Assembly: GCA_002482565.1 (NCBI GenBank)
Contig: DLGG01000176.1
Location: 1,966-12,608 of the forward strand
DNA length: 10,643 nucleotides
Direction of reading: 5' to 3'
Source of the DNA: Solidesulfovibrio magneticus
Lineage (GTDB): Bacteria > Desulfobacterota > Desulfovibrionia > Desulfovibrionales > Desulfovibrionaceae
Shown here: positions 5,934 to 10,643 of the stretch, piece by piece
How the letters are laid out: every line of letters begins with the position of its first letter
Position numbering within the stretch: position 1 is the stretch's first letter
The notes under the pieces: generated by a model
Database searches by the model: none
Told to the model about the DNA's origin: nothing
Seen by the model: the letters and a program-made list of their open reading frames with translations, nothing else
Translations under genes and position numbers: made by a program

Positions 5934-6113
5934 GCAGTCCGCTTGCCAGGGCGTCAGGGCACGCGCTTTTTCTTGCAGCATCCCGCCGCATCCTGCCCAC
6001 GCCGCGGGGCTGGTGTCGCATCCACGAAAAGCGCAGAGGGCATTTCGTGGGCAACATATGCGCACCAGCAGTTTTTCTTGAAAAATACCATCATATTTTC
6101 AAGGGACGCTCCA
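5934..6113. other. Convergent intergenic region with nested inverted repeats
   Basis: This 180-base gap between convergent genes holds no convincing gene. It contains an outer stem GCTGGTGTCGCA (6009-6020) with TGCGCACCAGC (6059-6069), perfect apart from one bulged T. Inside it is an 8-bp stem CCACGAAA (6022-6029) with TTTCGTGG (6043-6050). On the plus strand the structure is followed by AGTTTTTCTTG, and the 9-mer TTTTTCTTG also occurs at 5967-5975. It could be a small RNA with its terminator, the 3' untranslated region of the DUF362 gene, or the remnant of an insertion. Confidence 0.45.
6077..6103. terminator. AT-rich hairpin downstream of the DUF362 gene
   Basis: CTTGAAAAATA (6077-6087) pairs with TATTTTCAAG (6094-6103) with one extra A in the left arm; the loop is six bases. 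It lies 10 bases past the DUF362 stop codon. On the minus strand it is followed by AAAAAC, not T, so it is a poor intrinsic terminator and may be a 3' end-protecting stem. It is unusually AT-rich for this DNA. Confidence 0.35.
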
Positions 6114-7241
6114 CTAGACGCGCACCAGTTCGTATTCCGGCCGGCCAAGGCCCACGGCCGCGCCGTGCACGAAGGTCATGTCGCCGCGCGTCCACTGCCA
6201 CAGGGCCGTGAACTTGTCCTCGCCCGAGTGGATGCCGTGTTCGAGCTTGCATTCGGGACAGGCCGCCTGCTCGTTGACGAGGTCCAGGCAGGCCTTGTCC
6301 AGGGCCACCGGATCGGTGGAGGCCAGAAAGCCGATGTCCGGCACGATGGGCGCGTCGGACCAGGGCACGCAGTCGCAGTCCGGGGTGACGTTGACCAGGA
6401 AGTTGACATAGCCCACCCGGCCGGTTTTGCCGGCCACCGCGCCCAGGGCGTATTCCACCATGCGTTCCATGAAGGGCACGATCTCGGTCTGCCAGTCGAT
6501 GCTCATGGCCTTTTTGGGGCATACGGTCAGGCATTCGCCGCAGCCGATGCAGGTCGCCTTGTCGATGGTCGCCTTTTTCCCGTTCATGGTGGCCGCGCCC
6601 ACCGGGCAGACGGCCACGCACTCGGCGCAGCCGATGCACTTCTTGGGTTCCACCACGAAACGCACGCAATGCTGGTCCTGCTTGCCGGCCCGGGGGGCGC
6701 AGCCCATGGCCAGATTCTTGACCGCCCCGCCGAACCCGGCCAGCTCGTGGCCCTTGAAGTGGGACAAGACCAGCAGGGAGTCGGCCCGCACGATGTCGCC
6801 GGCGATCTTGACCTTCTCAAAATGCTTGCCGCGTATCGCCACTTCCAGGACGTTGGTGCTGTCCAGGCCGTCGGCGATAACAACCGGCGCGCCGAGCACG
6901 GCGTAGTCGAAGCCGTGTTCCACGGCCGTGAGCAGATGGTCCACGGCGTTGTGGCGGCTGCCGGAATAAAGCGTGTTGGTGTCGGTGACAAAGGGCCGGC
7001 CGCCCTGGGCCTTGACCAGCTCCACCACGGCCCGGGCATAGGTGGGGCTGATGTGGGTGTCGCAGCCGCGCTCGCCGAAGTGGAGCTTCACGGCCGTGAG
7101 GTCGCCCTTTTTGACCACGTCGCCAAAGCCGGCCGCCTCGAAGAGTTTCTGGATCTTGGCGGTGCGGTTGCGGCCGGCGGCCCGGGCGCGCAGGTCGGCG
7201 AAATAGACCTTGGCCGGCTGGGCGGCATTGTCTTGGGTCAT
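6114..7241 (-). CDS. DUF362 domain protein with two [4Fe-4S] ferredoxin clusters
   Basis: Encodes 375 residues, cytoplasmic (no signal or Tat peptide). The N-terminal 200 residues form the DUF362 domain, with VKLHFGERG (51-59), TDTNTLY (86-92), and SHFKGHE..GFGGAVKNLAMG (160-180). A ferredoxin domain follows with two complete C-x2-C-x2-C-x3-C-P motifs: C202, C205, C208, C212 and C231, C234, C237, C241. The tail returns to DUF362 with STDPVALDKACLDL (308-321). Extra cysteines include C289/C291 (D-C-D-C) and C328/C331 (C-P-E-C). The family is widespread in anaerobes; its precise activity is not established, but it is predicted to be an iron-sulfur redox protein. The ATG at 7241 has AAGGAAG seven bases ahead and overlaps the stop of the mechanosensitive channel gene by 4 bases (ATGA), so the two are translationally coupled. 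Confidence 0.9.
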   Translation of the reverse strand: MTQDNAAQPAKVYFADLRARAAGRNRTAKIQKLFEAAGFGDVVKKGDLTAVKLHFGERGCDTHISPTYARAVVELVKAQGGRPFVTDTNTLYSGSRHNAVDHLLTAVEHGFDYAVLGAPVVIADGLDSTNVLEVAIRGKHFEKVKIAGDIVRADSLLVLSHFKGHELAGFGGAVKNLAMGCAPRAGKQDQHCVRFVVEPKKCIGCAECVAVCPVGAATMNGKKATIDKATCIGCGECLTVCPKKAMSIDWQTEIVPFMERMVEYALGAVAGKTGRVGYVNFLVNVTPDCDCVPWSDAPIVPDIGFLASTDPVALDKACLDLVNEQAACPECKLEHGIHSGEDKFTALWQWTRGDMTFVHGAAVGLGRPEYELVRV

Positions 7242-9694
7242 GGCGTGCTTCCTTTGTCGGGTTCGTCGCCCGGACGGACAAGGCGGCCGACCAGGCGTTG
7301 TTCCAGGGCGTCGAGGCGGCTGTTTACGGCGGCCAGCAGCCGGGCGGTCTCGGCGAAGTGGGGCGCGGCGAGATTTTCCAGGGCCGGGGCCGTGCGCAGG
7401 TGCAGGTCGGCCTGGGGAAAGGCGATCTCGATGCCGGCTTCCCGGAACAGCCGGTCGATGGCCGTGCGGATCATGGACAGGGAACTGACGGCGCTGTTGA
7501 CGTCGGCCAGCCAGACTCGCAGCTTGAAGTCCAGGGTGCTGGCCCCGAAGTCCCAATGGAGCACGGCCGGCGGCGGATTTTGCAGCACGGCCGGGCACTC
7601 GCCGGCGGCGGCGATAAGCAGCTCGCGGACCTTGTCCGTGTCCGAACCGTAGGCCACGCCGATGTTGATGTCGCGGCGCACGCTGGGGTCCTTGTGGCTC
7701 CAGTTGACGATGCGCCCGGACACCAGCTCGGAATTGGGCACGAACACCGTGGCGTTTTCGCGCGTGAGCACTTCGGTGTTGCGGATGTTGACCTCCTTGA
7801 CCACGCCCTCGCCCTCGCCGATCTGGATGGTGTCCCCGGCCTGGATGGAGCGGCCAAACAGCAGAATCAGGCCGCTGACGAAGTTGTTGACCGTGGTTTG
7901 CAGGCCAAAACCGATGCCCACGGACAGGCCGCCGGCCACCACGGCGACGCTGGTCAGCGACAGCCCCAGCACCGACAGGGCGAAGACGAGATAGAGTCCC
8001 CACCACAGATACGTGTTGATGGTCAAAAGCGTGGCCTTGGCCCCGCGCTCCACGGCCCGCCGCCGGCCGGCGATTTCGGCGACAAAGGCCGCCGACAGGG
8101 CGATGGCGGCCCGGGCCACGTAGAAGCCCAGCAGCAACAGCACGAGTTTTTGCAGGCTGATGCCCACGGATTCGATCCGGGCCTCGGTATTAAGGACCTC
8201 CAGGAACACGTTTTCGCCGCCGTACTGGTTGGAGAGCAGCCACAGGAACAAAAACAGGCTGGCCATGAAAAAGAAGGGGAAGCCCGCGCCGGTGAGGATG
8301 CCGAGGTAGATGGGCGGGCGGCCATGGCTGTGGCGCATTTCCAGGGAGCCGAGAAACCGGGTCAGCAGGGCGGCGCTACGCAGGGCCAGGGCCACGTAAA
8401 AAAGCCCCGAGGCGCACAGGATGGCGGTCTGGGGAAGCCCCATCAGGGAACACACGGCCAGGGGCGGCAGGGCCAGGGACAGGATGCGGGGAATGGCCCG
8501 CTCCAGGGGCATGTCCTTGGGCGTTTCCCGGCAACGCCGCCAGAAGGCCCGGGCGGAGAAAAGCAGCACCACGGCCATGATCGGGCCGGTGAGGGTCTCG
8601 GGGTAACGGCCGGCCTCCAGCATCAGCCCCAGGGCAAAAAGCCGCCAGGTGGGCCACAACACGGCCGGCCGGCGCAGATCACGGTCGCGCAGGGCCAGCC
8701 GTGAGAGGCAGACCAGGGCGGCGGCGTAGAGGATCTCGCCCATGGAAATCAGCTGGGTGAAAAGGAAAAACGGGGCATACTGGGCCAGGACCATGAAAAA
8801 CGCCCCGCCGGCGGCGCAGGCTCCGCCCCGGGTCACATATTGCCGGCCCATGGCCGACAAACCGTGAGTGGCGGCGTAGCGCCGCACGGCCAGAAAGGCG
8901 CCGTACACCAGAACGGCGGCCAGAAGGCCCATGGCCGCGCCGTGCAGGAGCACGGCCGGCATGCCCGGCGTGTCCAGAAGCTCCAGGCACAGGCCGGCCC
9001 AGAGCTTCCAGTCCTCCACATCCTCTTCGACGTAACGCGGATAGGAGGAGGAAAAGATCGTCGGGTTGGCGTCGGTGTAGTAGGTCTTCCAGGCCGGGGC
9101 CAGGGCGGCCTGAAGTTCGTTCTCCGCAGCGTCGAGCTGTTCGCTCAGGTCGCGCAGGGGGGCGGTTTCAGCGGCCACGCCGTCGCGCAGGGCGACCACT
9201 TGCTGACTGAGCTCGGCGATGGATTCCTGGACCGGGGCCAGGGCGTCGCGAAAACGGTCGGGGATTTCGTGGCGGGTGATCTCGGCCAGCCTGCCGCGAT
9301 ACGATTCGAGCAGGGCGACGTTCTGTTCCAGGGAGGCCCAGGTTTGCTGGGGCCGTTGGGCCAGGTGGTCAACGTCCAGGCGCAGGCGGGCGATGCCGGC
9401 CAGCACGGTCCGTATCTCCCAGGGGTCCGTGGCCGTGGCCTGCCACAGCGCGAGTCTGGCCCGGTCGCGCAGGAGGCGTTCCTGCTCGGCCGCGAAGCTG
9501 GCGGCCTCGGCGGCCCGGCGTGCGTTGAAGGCGGCCAGCCGGCCGCGCACGATCTTGTCCTGACGGTCCAGGGCTTCGAGCACCAGGCTCCAGGATTGGT
9601 CGGAGTCGCCGGAAACCGCCGGAGCGGCGGCAAAAGATCCGGCCGGGACGGCCAGCAGCAGCCAGACGGCAACGAGCACGCTTTTCATGGGCAT
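7238..9694 (-). CDS. Large MscS-family mechanosensitive ion channel
   Basis: Encodes 818 residues, with a signal peptide (1-23, ending S-F-A-A-A), a periplasmic alpha-helical, coiled-coil-prone region (about 35-200), then about ten to eleven membrane helices between 243 and 612. The last is the MscS pore helix with GGLSVGIGFGLQTTVNNFVSG (588-608). The MscS beta domain follows: GDTIQIGEGEGVVKEVN with NTEVLTREN and FVPNSEL (620-657), and the alpha/beta vestibule domain to about 768. A C-terminal helical tail (about 772-803) may form a coiled coil. This is the layout of large MscS relatives such as MscK, MscM and YbiO, which open under membrane tension to release solutes on hypo-osmotic shock. 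Start: ATG at 9694 with AGGG five bases ahead; a second ATG at 9688 (M3) is equally possible. It follows trmJ by 48 bases and overlaps the DUF362 gene by 4. Confidence 0.92.
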   Translation of the reverse strand: MPMKSVLVAVWLLLAVPAGSFAAAPAVSGDSDQSWSLVLEALDRQDKIVRGRLAAFNARRAAEAASFAAEQERLLRDRARLALWQATATDPWEIRTVLAGIARLRLDVDHLAQRPQQTWASLEQNVALLESYRGRLAEITRHEIPDRFRDALAPVQESIAELSQQVVALRDGVAAETAPLRDLSEQLDAAENELQAALAPAWKTYYTDANPTIFSSSYPRYVEEDVEDWKLWAGLCLELLDTPGMPAVLLHGAAMGLLAAVLVYGAFLAVRRYAATHGLSAMGRQYVTRGGACAAGGAFFMVLAQYAPFFLFTQLISMGEILYAAALVCLSRLALRDRDLRRPAVLWPTWRLFALGLMLEAGRYPETLTGPIMAVVLLFSARAFWRRCRETPKDMPLERAIPRILSLALPPLAVCSLMGLPQTAILCASGLFYVALALRSAALLTRFLGSLEMRHSHGRPPIYLGILTGAGFPFFFMASLFLFLWLLSNQYGGENVFLEVLNTEARIESVGISLQKLVLLLLGFYVARAAIALSAAFVAEIAGRRRAVERGAKATLLTINTYLWWGLYLVFALSVLGLSLTSVAVVAGGLSVGIGFGLQTTVNNFVSGLILLFGRSIQAGDTIQIGEGEGVVKEVNIRNTEVLTRENATVFVPNSELVSGRIVNWSHKDPSVRRDINIGVAYGSDTDKVRELLIAAAGECPAVLQNPPPAVLHWDFGASTLDFKLRVWLADVNSAVSSLSMIRTAIDRLFREAGIEIAFPQADLHLRTAPALENLAAPHFAETARLLAAVNSRLDALEQRLVGRLVRPGDEPDKGSTP

Positions 9695-9718
9695 ATCCGC
9701 CCTGATACGGATTTGCCC

Positions 9719-9737
9719 GGCCCCTGTCCATGGGGCC
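9719..9737 (-). other. Short hairpin between trmJ and the mechanosensitive channel gene
   Basis: GGCCCC (9719-9724) pairs with GGGGCC (9732-9737) with a 7-base loop. It occupies much of the 48-base gap. No T-run follows on the minus strand, so read-through into the channel gene is expected. Confidence 0.35.
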
Positions 9738-9742
9738 CGTTT

Positions 9743-10495
9743 TCAGTCTTCGCGCCGTTTCTCCCGCCTCGCGCCCATGGCCCACTTGATCTGGCGGCAC
9801 ACGCCCATGAGCAGGTTGAATTCGTGGCGCTTAAGGCCCACCCGGTCGATGAAGCGGCGCACCGGCAGCATCCAGTAGTCCGGGTTGTCGGCCTTCAAAA
9901 AGTCGATGGCCAGCAGGGATTCGCGAAGGGCCGCGAAAAGCGACTCGCGCTCGGCATGGGTGGCCGCCCGGGACGGCGAAGGCTGATCGACTTCCTCTTC
10001 CAATCCCTTGGACGCCTTGAAGATCTCGTAGCACACCACGAGCACGGCCTGGGCCAGATTGAGCGACGTGGCTTCGTCGGCGGTGGGGATGTTGACCAGC
10101 CGGGAGCACAGCTGGGTTTCCTGGTTGGACAGGCCGGCGTCCTCGGGGCCGAAGACCACGGCCACGCCGCCGCCGCCTTGCAGCGTCTTGACCGCGCCGT
10201 CGGCGGCCTGGCCCGGCGTCAGCACGCTTTTGCGCCAGCCGCCGAGCCTGGCCGTGGTGCCGTAGACGGCTTCCGCTCCGGCCAGGGCCTCGGCCAACGT
10301 GCCGCATATTTCCAATCTTTCCAGCACCAGCCCGCCCTTGCTGGTGGCCATGGGCTTGGCGCGCTCCAGGTCAAAGGCCGGGGGATCGACCAGCACGAGC
10401 CGGCCCACGCCCATGTTGGCGCAGGCCCGGGCGGCGGCCCCGACGTTTTCGGAAAACTTCGGCCGAAACAGGACAATGGTGAGATTCTTGAGCAT
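9743..10495 (-). CDS. trmJ: tRNA (cytidine/uridine-2'-O-)-methyltransferase, TrmJ-like
   Basis: SPOUT-class (TrmH/SpoU) RNA methyltransferase of 250 residues, close to the 246 of E. coli TrmJ. It methylates the 2'-hydroxyl of ribose at position 32 of tRNAs, using SAM bound in the C-terminal trefoil knot. Visible motifs: motif 1 ENVGAAARA (16-24) with catalytic-type R23, motif 2 VVFGPEDAGLSN (113-124), motif 3 ATSLNLAQAV (142-151), and a C-terminal helical extension with ..DYWMLPVRRFIDR..L..HEFNLLMG (206-231), which is the TrmJ pattern and separates it from other TrmH enzymes. The ATG at 10495 matches the family N-terminus (M-L-x-N-L-x-I-V-L). It lacks a normal ribosome site: the 10 bases ahead are AACTCGCGCT and before them stands a 46-bp palindrome. 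Longer in-frame extensions run through this repeat and are rejected. Confidence 0.93.
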   Translation of the reverse strand: MLKNLTIVLFRPKFSENVGAAARACANMGVGRLVLVDPPAFDLERAKPMATSKGGLVLERLEICGTLAEALAGAEAVYGTTARLGGWRKSVLTPGQAADGAVKTLQGGGGVAVVFGPEDAGLSNQETQLCSRLVNIPTADEATSLNLAQAVLVVCYEIFKASKGLEEEVDQPSPSRAATHAERESLFAALRESLLAIDFLKADNPDYWMLPVRRFIDRVGLKRHEFNLLMGVCRQIKWAMGARREKRRED

Positions 10496-10505
10496 AGCGC
10501 GAGTT

Positions 10506-10551
10506 GTGGGGAGGAAACCCCCTTTTTGCAAAAAGGGGGTTTCCTCCCCAC
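10506..10551. repeat. Perfect 46-bp palindrome upstream of trmJ
   Basis: The arm GTGGGGAGGAAACCCCC then TTTTTG (10506-10528) is followed without a loop by its exact reverse complement (10529-10551). It ends 10 bases before the trmJ start codon. Each strand can form the same hairpin of up to about 21 bp. It is not a normal intrinsic terminator because the T-run is at the tip, not after the stem. The composition suggests a dispersed intergenic element of the host genome; copy number cannot be judged from one window. Confidence 0.9.
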
Positions 10552-10568
10552 GCCCCTCCTTCCCCCAA

Positions 10569-10598
10569 AAACTTTCAACGGGGTGTCGCTCACACCCC
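10569..10598 (-). terminator. Hairpin plus T-run, possible terminator of an upstream minus-strand gene
   Basis: GGGGTGT (10580-10586) and ACACCCC (10592-10598) form a perfect 7-bp stem with loop CGCTC. On the minus strand it is followed by GTTGAAAGTTTTT, giving a delayed T-run (10573-10569). It may end transcription of a gene beyond the window or belong to the same repeat element as the neighbouring palindrome. Confidence 0.4.
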
Positions 10599-10610
10599 AT
10601 CCTTCCTGAA

Positions 10611-10636
10611 CCCTTGCCTTGGGGGCGTTTTTTGAA
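10611..10636 (+). terminator. Weak plus-strand terminator-like sequence at the right edge
   Basis: CCCTT and GGGGG with a short loop are followed by CG and six T (10631-10636). The stem is weak, with two G-U pairs. It mirrors the GGGGGGCGC-T7 arrangement on the minus strand at 7-22. No plus-strand gene ends just ahead of it, so it may be part of a repeat, not a working terminator. Confidence 0.25.
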
Positions 10637-10643
10637 AGGCGGC

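Noticed and set aside
5954..6148. Small minus-strand frame of 64 codons in the convergent gap
   Set aside because: It overlaps the end of the DUF362 gene and the inverted repeats, has no ribosome site and no recognisable pattern.
5943..7652. Long plus-strand open frame of about 569 codons opposite DUF362 and the channel gene
   Set aside because: Antisense of two well-supported genes; composition is typical of a GC-rich shadow frame.
10496..10600. N-terminal extension of TrmJ to 10600
   Set aside because: The extra residues are translated from the palindromic repeat and do not belong to the TrmJ family, whose members start at the M-L-x-N-L motif.
8840..10609. Long plus-strand open frame of about 589 codons opposite the channel and trmJ genes
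   Set aside because: Antisense shadow; its C-terminal part is translated from the palindromic element.
1..10643. CRISPR array, tRNA, rRNA, transposase or prophage genes
   Set aside because: No regularly spaced repeats, no tRNA- or rRNA-like sequence, and no transposase or integrase motifs were seen on either strand.

Overview
The window is very GC-rich, bacterial and gene-dense. Its content fits a sulfate-reducing deltaproteobacterium of the Desulfovibrio/Solidesulfovibrio type: a menaquinone methyltransferase, an octahaem periplasmic cytochrome fused to a cytochrome bd-like membrane domain, a DUF362 ferredoxin-like protein, and GC-rich intergenic hairpin elements. The genus is an inference; no rRNA, tRNA or other marker gene is present.

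Layout. (1) 1-1017, minus strand: a 69-residue unknown protein whose end overlaps the start of ubiE/menG by 8 bases, closed by GC-rich hairpins and a T-run at the window's left edge. (2) 1018-1402: a 385-base divergent intergenic region with several inverted repeats and weak promoter-like sequences. (3) 1403-5542, plus strand: the most distinctive locus. Two adjacent genes, 3 bases apart, both encode membrane proteins of the CydA (cytochrome bd subunit I) superfamily. The second carries a long periplasmic extension with eight CXXCH haem c motifs. A small exported four-cysteine protein follows. (4) 5543-6113: a lower-GC islet with a 92-residue orphan gene, a strong terminator that overlaps its stop codon, and a structured stretch with nested inverted repeats. 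(5) 6114-10495, minus strand: trmJ (tRNA 2'-O-methyltransferase), a large MscS-type mechanosensitive channel, and a DUF362/2x[4Fe-4S] protein. The channel and DUF362 genes overlap by 4 bases. (6) 10496-10643: a 46-bp perfect palindrome and a second hairpin upstream of trmJ.

How the genes may work together. The CydA-like pair looks like a membrane redox complex. The haem-ligand residues of an ordinary CydA are divided between the two paralogues, there is no recognisable quinol-binding Q-loop, and electrons would enter or leave through periplasmic c-type haems. This suggests a cytochrome c-linked member of the bd superfamily (an O2- or NO-scavenging reductase, or another periplasmic electron-transfer module) rather than an ordinary quinol oxidase. 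No CydB, CydX or CydCD is visible here. The ubiE product would act on the menaquinone pool but is divergently transcribed. The trmJ-mscS-DUF362 group looks like housekeeping plus stress functions linked mainly by co-transcription.
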